Shown: piece after piece, positions 23,886-30,787 of the stretch
How the letters are laid out: every line of letters starts with the position of its first letter
Numbering within the stretch: the stretch's first letter is position 1
From: Sinorhizobium sp. 6-70
GTDB taxonomy: Bacteria > Pseudomonadota > Alphaproteobacteria > Rhizobiales > Rhizobiaceae
DNA: 46,277 nt
Direction of reading: 5' to 3'
Assembly (NCBI RefSeq): GCF_030124375.1
Contig: NZ_JASKLS010000004.1
Span: 358,985-405,261 of the forward strand
The notes under the pieces: generated by a model
The model's database searches: none
Told to the model about the DNA's origin: nothing
What the model saw: the letters and a program-made list of their open reading frames with translations, nothing else
Program-made: the position numbers and the translations under genes

Positions 23886-25099
23886 TAGTCCGCCGCCTGC
23901 CACTTCTGACCGATGACGTCCATGACGTCGCCGAACCATTTCGCGGACGGGTCAAAATGCTTGCCGCCCTTGATGCGCGGGAACTCGATCGTGCGCAGCT
24001 TGCCGCCCTGGTCCTCGTCATGGCCCGTTACGCCGGAGACCTTGTTGAGCGCGCTTTCGACCGCGAGGTCGACCATGCTCTGGATCAGGCGCAGGTCGTC
24101 GCCATTGGCGGGCGCGGAGCGGGCGTAGTAGCCGGACTTCTGCACCATCGAGCGTTCGGCGCCGAGAAGGGCGGCGAACTGCTTCGAGAACCAGTTGCCG
24201 ACGTTGATCGTGTCGATCTTCACGTGGCCGAAAGCATCGCGCTTGACCGTTTCGCCCGCCGCCTCGCGTTCGGCGACGATCGCGTCCAGGCATGCGCCTT
24301 CGCTGACGAACAGGGTGACGAAGCCGGCGCGGTCCATGACTTTGCGCAGGCGCTCGGCCTCGGCCTCGAGATCGAACTTCATCTCCGGCAGGTAAAGGCC
24401 GTCGATGTTCTTCAGCTGCGCGTTCATCATGAAGCCGTCGACATATTCCTTGTCTTCGGCCATCTGGATGTAGGCGCGCGCGGTTGCTGCCGTCAACCAG
24501 CCGCAATGGCGGCCCATCACTTCGTGGACGACGAGGGTGCGCGGCGCCGCGCTCTGCTCGTTGCTGACATTGTCGAAGAAGCGCGCGCCGTATTCGGCCG
24601 CCGTCCAGGCGCCGAGCGTCTGGCGGATTGGCACCACGTCGTTGTCGACCGTCTTCGGTAGGCCGACGACCGTCAGGTCATAGCCGTTCGCACCGAGATA
24701 GGCGGCGAGATCGGCCGCGGTCGTGTTGGTGTCGTCACCGCCGATCGTATGCAGGATCGTGATGCCGTCCGACGCCAGCCTCTCGGCGGCGACCCGAAGC
24801 GGGTTCTGGCCTTCCTTGACGAGACCGCGCTTCACGCAGTCGGCTGTGTTGGTAAGCTTGACGCGGCTGTTGCCGATTGGCGAACCGCCGTGGCGATGGA
24901 GCAGATGCGCTTTCTCGCGCATGTCCCTGGTGATCTCGATACGGTCGGCGAGAAGCAGGCCCTGATAGCCGGAACGGTAGGCGACGAGCTCGTAGTCGGG
25001 CGCGATGTCGGTGTACCGTTCGATCAGGCCGCCGACAGCGGATGAAAGGCAGGGGGCAAGCCCGCCCGCCGTCAGCATTGCGACTTTCTTCTTGGCCAT
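23885..25099 (-). CDS. pfp: 6-phosphofructokinase, pyrophosphate-dependent type
   Basis: This 404-residue enzyme interconverts fructose-6-phosphate and fructose-1,6-bisphosphate. Two diagnostic residues indicate PPi rather than ATP as phosphoryl donor. The GGDDT motif (120-124) has Asp where ATP enzymes have Gly (GGDGS), and PKTVDND (148-154) has Lys149 where ATP enzymes have Gly (PGTIDND). Asp152 is the catalytic base. The MGRHCGWLT block (sugar-phosphate site) follows. PPi-PFK is reversible and could also serve gluconeogenesis. ATG 25099 has GAGGAGGA just upstream. It is divergent from the J-domain gene. Confidence 0.93.
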   Translation of the reverse strand: MAKKKVAMLTAGGLAPCLSSAVGGLIERYTDIAPDYELVAYRSGYQGLLLADRIEITRDMREKAHLLHRHGGSPIGNSRVKLTNTADCVKRGLVKEGQNPLRVAAERLASDGITILHTIGGDDTNTTAADLAAYLGANGYDLTVVGLPKTVDNDVVPIRQTLGAWTAAEYGARFFDNVSNEQSAAPRTLVVHEVMGRHCGWLTAATARAYIQMAEDKEYVDGFMMNAQLKNIDGLYLPEMKFDLEAEAERLRKVMDRAGFVTLFVSEGACLDAIVAEREAAGETVKRDAFGHVKIDTINVGNWFSKQFAALLGAERSMVQKSGYYARSAPANGDDLRLIQSMVDLAVESALNKVSGVTGHDEDQGGKLRTIEFPRIKGGKHFDPSAKWFGDVMDVIGQKWQAAD

Positions 25100-25252
25100 G
25101 GTTCCTCCTCGGCGATTCGGCACTGGCAACGGCTCAGCAGAGCCGGTCATGTTCATGATCCTTGCTCATTCAAGGACATCGTGGTCTAGCGCAAATCCGA
25201 TGGAAGTTAAATGACAGGCCTGTGGATCCTTCAAAAAGCCCATGCCGTCCGA

Positions 25253-25268
25253 CGTCGACTCGTCGACG
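25253..25268. promoter_or_regulatory. Inverted repeat in the pfp / J-domain protein divergent promoter region
   Basis: CGTCGA (25253-25258) and TCGACG (25263-25268) flank a 4-base centre. It lies midway in a 324-bp region between two divergent genes. It may be an operator or a small hairpin. I see no other clear signal in this gap. Confidence 0.25.
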
Positions 25269-25423
25269 CGACTATACTTCGAAATAGGTTGAGATTTACG
25301 GCTATATGATTTATTGAGGGGCCATCACAAGTACGTCATCCGTGGTGTTTCCGGCGATCGGCCGCTTGCAATTTGCCACCACATCAGATCATGCTGGATG
25401 GTGGACAGGGAAAAATCGCACAT

Positions 25424-26131
25424 ATGTCATTCTGGGACAGCCTGCTGAAAATCGTCACGGCCACAGGCAATGCGCTCGCGGGCGTGGTCGAGGCCGTTCG
25501 CACCCTCTTTGAAGGGGACCCGGAAACACGGCGCAAGGTCGCGTTCTCGGTGGCGATGATCGCGCTTTCGGCGAAGATGGCGAAAGCCGACGGTATCGTC
25601 AGCGAGACCGAGGTTGCCGCCTTCCGCGATATCTTCAAATTTCCCGCGGACCAGGCGCAGAACGTTGCGCGTCTCTACAACCTCGCGCGTCAGGACGTTG
25701 CGGGCTATGAGGCCTATGCCGAAAAGATGGCGTCGCTGTGCTCGTCCTGCGAAAAGAACTGCCCGATCCTCGAGGACATCATCGACGGGCTCTTCCATAT
25801 CGCGAAATCCGATGGCGCCTTGCATGAGAAGGAGCTCGCGTTCCTCATGCGGGTCGCGGAGATCTTCAAGATGGACGAGGAGCATTTCCACCGCATCATG
25901 GCGCGCCATGTCCATCTCACGGGCCGCGATCCTTATGAGGTTCTGGGCGTGTCGCCGAAGGACGATTTCGCCAAGATCCGCAGGCGCTATCGCGTGCTCG
26001 TCTCCGAGAACCATCCAGACATGCTGGTGGCGCGGGGCGTGCCGGAAGAATTTCACGCGATCGCCAACGATCGCATGGCCGCGCTCAACGCAGCCTATGA
26101 GGCGATCGAAAGAGAACGCCGCGCGGCATGA
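25424..26131 (+). CDS. TerB-like / J-domain co-chaperone (DjlA-like, cytosolic)
   Basis: This 235-residue protein has a TerB-type helical domain at about 40-165 and a C-terminal J domain from 169 (DPYEVLGVSPKDDFAKIRRRYR) with the essential HPD at 197-199. The J domain should stimulate DnaK ATPase. Unlike E. coli DjlA it has no clear transmembrane helix: the N-terminus (MSFWDSLLKIVTATGNALAG) is amphipathic, so it may only associate with the membrane. A CSSCEKNC cluster at 106-113 could bind metal or form a disulfide. The stop codon overlaps the start of an AmpD-type amidase (ATGA, 26128-26131), so the two are co-translated. ATG 25424 is the family-like start; its Shine-Dalgarno is distant. Confidence 0.85.
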   Translation: MSFWDSLLKIVTATGNALAGVVEAVRTLFEGDPETRRKVAFSVAMIALSAKMAKADGIVSETEVAAFRDIFKFPADQAQNVARLYNLARQDVAGYEAYAEKMASLCSSCEKNCPILEDIIDGLFHIAKSDGALHEKELAFLMRVAEIFKMDEEHFHRIMARHVHLTGRDPYEVLGVSPKDDFAKIRRRYRVLVSENHPDMLVARGVPEEFHAIANDRMAALNAAYEAIERERRAA

Positions 26132-26892
26132 CAGCGAAGACATGCGACTTTCCCGGTGCCCGCCTGCTCTCGTCGCCCAATCATGGCGAGCGGGCCGCCG
26201 GGCGCAACCCGGATATGATCCTGTTGCACTATACCGGCATGGAGACCGCCGCTTCGGCCCTCGACTGGCTTTGCCGCGAGGAAAGCCAGGTCTCCAGCCA
26301 TTATTTCGTTCATGAGGACGGCCGGATCGACCAGCTTGTCGCGGAGGAGCGGCGTGCCTGGCACGCGGGCAAGAGCTTCTGGAAGGGCGAGGCGGACATC
26401 AACTCCTGTTCGATCGGTATCGAGATCGCCAATGCCGGCCATCCGGGCGGGTTGCCGGACTTCCCTGAAGCACAGATCGAAGCGGTCGCCGAATTGTGTC
26501 GGGACTGTGGCGAGCGCTGGTCCATCGCCCCGGAAAGGGTCCTTGCGCACAGCGATGTTGCACCGATTCGCAAGGTCGATCCGGGAGAAAAATTTCCTTG
26601 GCACGTGCTGCACGCCAAGGGGGTCGGCCACTGGGTGGAACCGGCGCCGGTCGGCGGCGGCCGGTTTTTCCAGCGCGGCGACCGGGGGCAGCCGATCGAG
26701 GCGATCCAGTCTCTGTTGTCCCTCTACGGTTATGGTATTGAAGTAACAGGCGATTTCTGCGAGAAGACAGAAGGCGCGGTGGCCGCATTCCAACGGCATT
26801 TCCGCCAGGCGAGGGTGGATGGAATCGCCGATGTTTCGACCATCGACACGCTTCACCGCCTGCTTTCCGCCCTGCCGAATCCCGCCGTTTAG
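26128..26892 (+). CDS. N-acetylmuramoyl-L-alanine amidase, AmpD type, with peptidoglycan-binding domain
   Basis: This 254-residue amidase_2 enzyme hydrolyses the bond between MurNAc and L-Ala. The zinc ligands can be placed at His34 (ILLHYTG), His141 (VLAHSDVAP) and Asp151 (KVDPG), with Lys149 near the site. SHYFVHEDGRIDQLV and AWHAGKS are typical family blocks. A PG_binding_1 domain fills about 185-250 (IQSLLSLYGYGIEVTGDF). There is no signal peptide, so it may be cytosolic and recycle anhydro-muropeptides like AmpD, although the binding domain is more usual in exported AmiD. It is translationally coupled to the upstream J-domain gene. Confidence 0.92.
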   Translation: MTAKTCDFPGARLLSSPNHGERAAGRNPDMILLHYTGMETAASALDWLCREESQVSSHYFVHEDGRIDQLVAEERRAWHAGKSFWKGEADINSCSIGIEIANAGHPGGLPDFPEAQIEAVAELCRDCGERWSIAPERVLAHSDVAPIRKVDPGEKFPWHVLHAKGVGHWVEPAPVGGGRFFQRGDRGQPIEAIQSLLSLYGYGIEVTGDFCEKTEGAVAAFQRHFRQARVDGIADVSTIDTLHRLLSALPNPAV

Positions 26893-26908
26893 GCGACGAT
26901 TTTTGGGG

Positions 26909-26923
26909 GCGCTAATTTAGCGC
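26909..26923 (+). terminator. Short hairpin after the amidase gene
   Basis: GCGCT (26909-26913) and AGCGC (26919-26923) flank an AATTT loop, 17 bp after the amidase stop codon; a GATTTTTTTG tract lies some 20 bp further on. It may terminate the J-domain-amidase operon. Confidence 0.35.
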
Positions 26924-27120
26924 GCTCACCATTTTCCTGCGCGATTTTTTTGTGTTGCCACATGTTTACCATGATGGCCCCTTCATTTTCCCTGCATCAA
27001 CTGCAGGGGATGCAGCGCGACCGCGCCGCTCTTTTGTCAATAAAAACGATCGGGAAATTCGGTCGTGGCGGCGGGGTGCGCCGCTGCGAGCAGTTCCCCA
27101 GACCGGAGACTTCAAACTAA

Positions 27121-27654
27121 ATGAGAATATCGTCTGTTGCTGCGGTGGCGGCATGCTTTGGCATGTCCTTCGCCGGGATGGGTATGTCGTATGCAGGGGA
27201 TGTCGACAAAACCATCAAGACCTCTTCGCTTCAGTCAGTGACCAGAACAACAGGTTATCCGAAGCCTGACCTATCCCTGTCGACGGGTTCGCAATATACG
27301 ATCCTCATCCAGTCCTACGCCAAGCAATTTGGAGTCCCCGCCGGCCTCGCTCACGCCGTCGTTCAAATCGAAAGCAACTTCGACCCGGATGCGCGTGGCA
27401 GCTCCGGCGAGATCGGCCTGATGCAGATCAAGCCCGCCACTGCCCGCATGATGGGCTATTCCGGTTCCGCCAAGGGCCTCTACGATCCGGAAACCAACAT
27501 CAAGTTCGGCATGATGTATCTGGCGAAGGCGCAGGAGCTTTCGGACGGCTCAACCTGCGGCACCATCCTGAAATACAATGCCGGCCACGCCGCCACGCGC
27601 ATGAACCCGGTGTCGAAGCGCTATTGCGGCAAGGTTCAGAGCATCCTGAACTAA
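27121..27654 (+). CDS. Small secreted lytic transglycosylase (SLT domain)
   Basis: This 177-residue exported protein has a signal peptide at 1-25 (SVAAVAACFGMSFAGMGMSYA). The SLT domain starts at about 57; the catalytic Glu84 lies in VVQIESNFDPDARG, followed by GEIGLMQIKPATARMMGY and the YNAGH block (152-156) that corresponds to the usual YNAG-G. Two C-terminal Cys residues (146 and about 169) could form a disulfide. It is much shorter than Slt70 and resembles VirB1-like SLT proteins, but no type IV secretion genes are near. ATG 27121 has GGAG 12 bases upstream, a rather long spacing. Confidence 0.9.
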   Translation: MRISSVAAVAACFGMSFAGMGMSYAGDVDKTIKTSSLQSVTRTTGYPKPDLSLSTGSQYTILIQSYAKQFGVPAGLAHAVVQIESNFDPDARGSSGEIGLMQIKPATARMMGYSGSAKGLYDPETNIKFGMMYLAKAQELSDGSTCGTILKYNAGHAATRMNPVSKRYCGKVQSILN

Positions 27655-27704
27655 GGGCTGAATCGTCCGTGGGCCTCCCCGACTGAACATGACGGACACA
27701 TGAT

Positions 27705-27734
27705 TAGCCTTGGATCGATCCCGGTCCAAGGCTA
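27705..27734 (+). terminator. Hairpin after the small SLT gene
   Basis: TAGCCTTGGA (27705-27714) pairs perfectly with TCCAAGGCTA (27725-27734) across a 10-base loop, 50 bp after the SLT stop codon. The tail (TTGCCGG) is not U-rich. It is a likely transcript end. Confidence 0.5.
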
Positions 27735-27858
27735 TTGCCGGAAAGGTCTCGCGTTCCGGCATACCGTTAATTCCCGAAGGAATTCGGTGCCTTGTGTTTG
27801 CGGCATGTTATTCCCGGCGACGGGAGCCATCGGGGACTGTCATGTCGGAAAGCTTTGA

Positions 27859-28062
27859 TTTCGCTGTCGTCGATCCTATATCGGTTTTGCCAGCGATCGC
27901 AGCGTTGTCGTCACCGGCGGCAATGGACACGCCGCGAAGAGTTCCGACGAGATCGGCCGACTCGGTGCCGCGCTCGTCCTCAAGGGGCGCATTGATGCCC
28001 CGAATACGAAACCGACTTTGCGGTTTTGTATCGCTGAACAGAACCGGCTAGGCAAAGCATGA
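27859..28062 (+). pseudogene. Coding-like open stretch without a start codon, possible gene remnant
   Basis: The 67-codon frame has strong GC-rich third positions and ends in TGA at 28060. It contains a fluent segment (SVVVTGGNGHAAKSSDEIGR, then LGAALVLKGRIDAPNTKPT) but no ATG, GTG or TTG in its first two thirds. A different frame begins at ATG 27842 (MSESFDFAVVD) and looks coding only for its first dozen codons. Together they suggest one short gene joined by a frameshift near 27875, or a decayed gene. I do not recognise the product. The rest of the 450-bp gap before rnpB shows only the hairpin at 27705-27734. Confidence 0.35.
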
Positions 28063-28110
28063 AATCGCCGATTTTTCTGGCGCTTGCTGTCTTGGCGGGT
28101 TATGGACCCT

Positions 28111-28512
28111 CTGCCAGTTGGCCGGGCAGCCGCGCCCCGCAAGTGCCGAAAGGCCGCGGGGGGAGGAAAGTCCGGGCTCCACGGAAACACGGTGCCGGAT
28201 AACGTCCGGCGGGGGCGACCCTAGGGAAAGTGCCACAGAAAGCAAACCGCTTCGCTTCGCGGAGTAAGGGTGAAAGGGTGGGGTAAGAGCCCACCGCGGA
28301 CATGGCAACATGGACGGCACGGCAAACCCCACCGGGAGCAAGACCGAATAGGGATGACACGGGCGCGCAAGCGTCCAGCCGGTTTCCAGGCGCGTCATCC
28401 GGGTGGGTTGCAAGAGGCTGCGCGCAAGCGCAGTCCCAGATGAATGGCTGCCACGTCCCGTTCCTTCGGGGGCGGGGCCATACAGAACCCGGCTTACAGG
28501 CCAACTGGCTTT
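28111..28512 (+). ncRNA. rnpB: RNase P RNA (bacterial class A)
   Basis: This is the catalytic RNA that matures the 5' ends of tRNAs. The terminal P1 helix is explicit: GCCAGTTGGCC (28113-28123) pairs exactly with GGCCAACTGGC (28499-28509). Conserved cores are present: GAGGAAAGTCCGGGCTCC at 28163-28180 (CR I), a CACAGAAA-type stretch near 28233, GGTAAGAGCCCACCG in the middle, AGATGAATGGCTGCC at the 3' side (CR V) and the ACAGAACCCGGCTTA tail. A run of T at 28510-28515 follows P1 and probably terminates the transcript. The length of about 400 nt is normal. It has the orientation of the dcw cluster and precedes it. Confidence 0.95.
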
Positions 28513-28658
28513 TTTCTTCCAGGGCTACTCGCAGCCGCCATTTCAAGCGGAGCGCCATTTCTCAAGCGAATCAGCAGTCGAACGCCTCCCGCGACCATTG
28601 CTGCTGCCGTGCGGTTTCACGCGGGATTCCAAGGGATTAGGATCCCGATCGTAACCCT

Positions 28659-28674
28659 TTGTTAAACTTAACAA
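28659..28674 (+). promoter_or_regulatory. TTGTTAA-AC-TTAACAA inverted repeat upstream of mraZ
   Basis: Exact 7-bp arms lie around a 2-bp centre, 33 bp upstream of the MraZ-type repeats. The AT-rich symmetry suggests a regulator site or promoter component. Two GANTC sites (28568-28572 and 28625-28629) also lie in this rnpB-mraZ region. Confidence 0.3.
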
Positions 28675-28706
28675 CCTATCAATATTTGATCATCCGCAAG
28701 GCTTCT

Positions 28707-28741
28707 CCCATTGACGCCCATATGGTCCCATGTTATCCCAT
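28707..28741 (+). promoter_or_regulatory. Probable MraZ operator: four CCCAT direct repeats at exact 10-bp spacing
   Basis: CCCAT occurs at 28707, 28717, 28727 and 28737, each start exactly 10 bp after the last, so all four lie on one face of the helix. On the minus strand each reads ATGGG, which contains the TGGG core that MraZ binds as repeated boxes upstream of its own gene in other bacteria. A promoter-like TTGACG (28711-28716) with TATCCC 17 bp downstream lies inside the array, so bound MraZ would block transcription of mraZ and the dcw genes. Confidence 0.75.
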
Positions 28742-28916
28742 AATGGTACTGCGCAAGGGCCGCGTCGTGGCCCACTATCGCAAAATTCCAAGGTTCCTTC
28801 CTCGGAAGGGTCGGGCGGGCATGCTTGTGTCCGGCGGGGGTCTTTTGCGCGCGCAGGCAAGTGTTCGCGCGGGCCGATGATCGTGGCCCGTCAGTCGGAG
28901 GCGGCCGTTTCGCGTC
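28742..28916 (+). other. Long structured leader of mraZ
   Basis: About 175 bp separate the operator from the mraZ ATG. The region holds two hairpins: GGGCC (28757-28761) with GGCCC (28769-28773), and CCTTCC (28796-28801) with GGAAGG (28804-28809). The nearest Shine-Dalgarno-like sequence, GGAGG (28897-28901), is 15 bases from the ATG, unusually far. I see no credible short gene in it. Confidence 0.4.
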
Positions 28917-29357
28917 ATGAACCGCTTCTTGTCACATGCTACGAACCGGATCGATGCAAAGGGGCGGGTGTCCGTGCCTTCGGCGTTCCGCGCCGTGCTT
29001 TCGGATGGGGGCGTCCGGGAGTTATACTGCTTTCAGGACTTCGTCTTTCCGGCGATCAGCGTCGGTGGGCCGGAGCTTCTGGACCGGTTCGAGAAGCAGA
29101 TGGCGGCAGAGGATCCGTTTTCGGATGTCGCCAACCAGATGTCGCTCCTCGTTCATGGGGGCGGCGTCTTTGTGAAGCTCGACCCGGAGGGCCGGTTGAT
29201 GGTGACGGATTTTATTCGCGACTTCACCGGCATCTCGACCGACGTGACCTTCGTCGGACGGGGCGATCATTTTCAGCTCTGGGAGCCGCAGGCGTTTGCG
29301 AGGGCGCAGGCGGAGGCCCGGGAAGGGCGCAAGCAACGGGGGTTGCGTCCGGAATAG
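28917..29357 (+). CDS. mraZ: Transcriptional regulator MraZ
   Basis: This 146-residue protein with two SpoVT/AbrB-type beta-barrel repeats binds DNA as a ring-shaped oligomer and represses the dcw cluster in other bacteria. The two family signatures D-x3-R are visible: DAKGR (13-17, in [15 protein letters not shown]) and DPEGR (89-93, in [12 protein letters not shown]). The length is normal (about 145-150). It is the first gene of the dcw cluster; rsmH follows 14 bp on. The four-repeat array at 28707-28741 is its likely own operator. The spacing between the Shine-Dalgarno and the ATG is unusually long (15 nt). Confidence 0.95.
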   Translation: MNRFLSHATNRIDAKGRVSVPSAFRAVLSDGGVRELYCFQDFVFPAISVGGPELLDRFEKQMAAEDPFSDVANQMSLLVHGGGVFVKLDPEGRLMVTDFIRDFTGISTDVTFVGRGDHFQLWEPQAFARAQAEAREGRKQRGLRPE

Positions 29358-29371
29358 AATGGAGAGGCGGA

Positions 29372-30397
29372 ATGGTGACGGATCAAGGCGGCGGAGATTC
29401 TGAAGCCGACGGCGGACCGGTTCGTCACATTCCCGTCCTGCTGACCGAGGTGCTCGCTGCCCTCGAACCTGCGCCTGGCAAGATCATTCTCGATGGCACG
29501 TTTGGTGCCGGCGGCTATACGGCCGCCATCCTGACGGCGGGCGCCGACGTGGTCGCGCTAGACCGCGATCCGACGGCGATTGCCGCAGGTCAGCCTCTTG
29601 TCGCTGCCTCCGAGGGGCGGCTCAAGCTCGTTCATTCCCGTTTTTCGGAACTCGCCGAACATGCGCCGGCAGAAGGCCTTGACGGCGTCGTGCTCGATAT
29701 CGGGGTTTCCTCGATGCAGATCGACGAGGCCGAGCGCGGCTTTTCTTTCCAGAAGAAGGGTCCTCTCGACATGCGCATGTCGGCTTCCGGCGTCTCTGCC
29801 GCCGATGTCGTCAATCGCGCCAAGGTCTCCGATCTCATCCGCATCTTCGGCTTCCTCGGCGAGGAGAAGCAGGCGGGCCGCATTGCCCGCGCCATCGAAA
29901 AACGCCGCGCTGAGGCGCCGTTCGAAACGACGCGCGACCTCGCGGGCCTCATCGAGACCGTGACGCCGCGCAAGGCCAAGGACAAGATCCATCCTGCGAC
30001 CCGCGTCTTTCAGGCGCTGCGCATCTTCGTCAACGAAGAGCTCGGGGAGCTCGCCAATGCGCTTTTTGCTGCCGAGCGGGTGCTGAAGCCCGGCGGGCGC
30101 CTTGTCGTCGTCACCTTCCATTCTCTCGAAGACAGGATCGTCAAGACGTTCTTCCAGGACCGGTCCGGCAAGGCGGCAGGATCCCGCCATCTGCCGATGG
30201 TTGCTGCACGCGCCGCAACCTTCACGCCAGTCGGCAAGCCTATGATTGCGGCCAGTGAGGAAGAAGCGTCCCGCAATCCGCGTGCCCGGTCCGCCAAGCT
30301 CAGGGCCGGCATCCGCACGGAGGCCCCGTCGCCGGGAAACGATCTGTCCATTTTCAATCTGCCGGAACTGGCGAGCCTTGCGAAACTGGGGGGCTAA
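29372..30397 (+). CDS. rsmH: 16S rRNA (cytosine-1402-N4) methyltransferase RsmH (MraW)
   Basis: This 341-residue SAM-dependent enzyme methylates N4 of C1402 in 16S rRNA at the ribosomal P site. Signatures are [14 protein letters not shown] (N-terminus), the SAM loop [27 protein letters not shown] with the following [13 protein letters not shown] block, the [18 protein letters not shown] stretch, and [13 protein letters not shown]. The length is slightly longer than E. coli RsmH (313) because of a C-terminal extension. ATG 29372 has GGAGAGG upstream; an upstream in-frame opening reaching to 28730 is not coding. ftsL follows after 6 bp. Confidence 0.97.
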   Translation: MVTDQGGGDSEADGGPVRHIPVLLTEVLAALEPAPGKIILDGTFGAGGYTAAILTAGADVVALDRDPTAIAAGQPLVAASEGRLKLVHSRFSELAEHAPAEGLDGVVLDIGVSSMQIDEAERGFSFQKKGPLDMRMSASGVSAADVVNRAKVSDLIRIFGFLGEEKQAGRIARAIEKRRAEAPFETTRDLAGLIETVTPRKAKDKIHPATRVFQALRIFVNEELGELANALFAAERVLKPGGRLVVVTFHSLEDRIVKTFFQDRSGKAAGSRHLPMVAARAATFTPVGKPMIAASEEEASRNPRARSAKLRAGIRTEAPSPGNDLSIFNLPELASLAKLGG

Positions 30398-30403
30398 GAG
30401 AAG

Positions 30404-30787
30404 ATGCTGCGAACGCTCGACATTGTCCTGATCGTCGTCATGACGGCAGCCGCTACGGTCACCTACACGATCAAGCATCAGGCCGAGAACAAGCGCGAAG
30501 AAGTTCGCCGGCTCGACGCCGCCATCAAGCTCGAGGAAGACACGATCGATCTCTTGAGGGCGGATTGGGCGCTGCTGACACAGCCGAACCGGCTCGAGCG
30601 GCTCGTGGGCGCCTTCGCCGCCGACCTGCAACTCGCGCCGACCCCTTCGACGCAACTCGCGCGGCCCGAGGAATTGCCGATGCTGAGAGCGGATCTGCCG
30701 CAACCGGAAGGCGACAAGGGGGCTGACGACGGCGTTGCCGCCGTCATCAAGACAGATGGTATAGCAACAGGATCGGTGGCGCGCTGA
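30404..30787 (+). CDS. ftsL: Cell division protein FtsL
   Basis: This 127-residue bitopic membrane protein has one helix at about 5-23 (LDIVLIVVMTAAATVTYTI) and a heptad-type coiled coil at about 27-62 (KREEVRRLDAAIKLEEDTID), the FtsL layout. An LLRADWALLTQPNRLERLV block matches the alphaproteobacterial family. FtsL forms the FtsQLB complex that activates FtsWI at midcell. It lies between rsmH and ftsI, its standard place, and its stop codon overlaps the ftsI ATG by one base (TGATG). The C-terminus is an extended acidic/Pro-rich tail, longer than in E. coli. Confidence 0.88.
   Translation: MLRTLDIVLIVVMTAAATVTYTIKHQAENKREEVRRLDAAIKLEEDTIDLLRADWALLTQPNRLERLVGAFAADLQLAPTPSTQLARPEELPMLRADLPQPEGDKGADDGVAAVIKTDGIATGSVAR

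Noticed and set aside
28659..28880. 73-codon frame in the mraZ leader
   Set aside because: It needs a TTG start without a ribosome binding site and runs through the operator repeats.
28730..29371. Upstream extension of the rsmH frame through mraZ
   Set aside because: The part before 29372 overlaps mraZ and the operator, has no family similarity, and a good ribosome binding site precedes ATG 29372.
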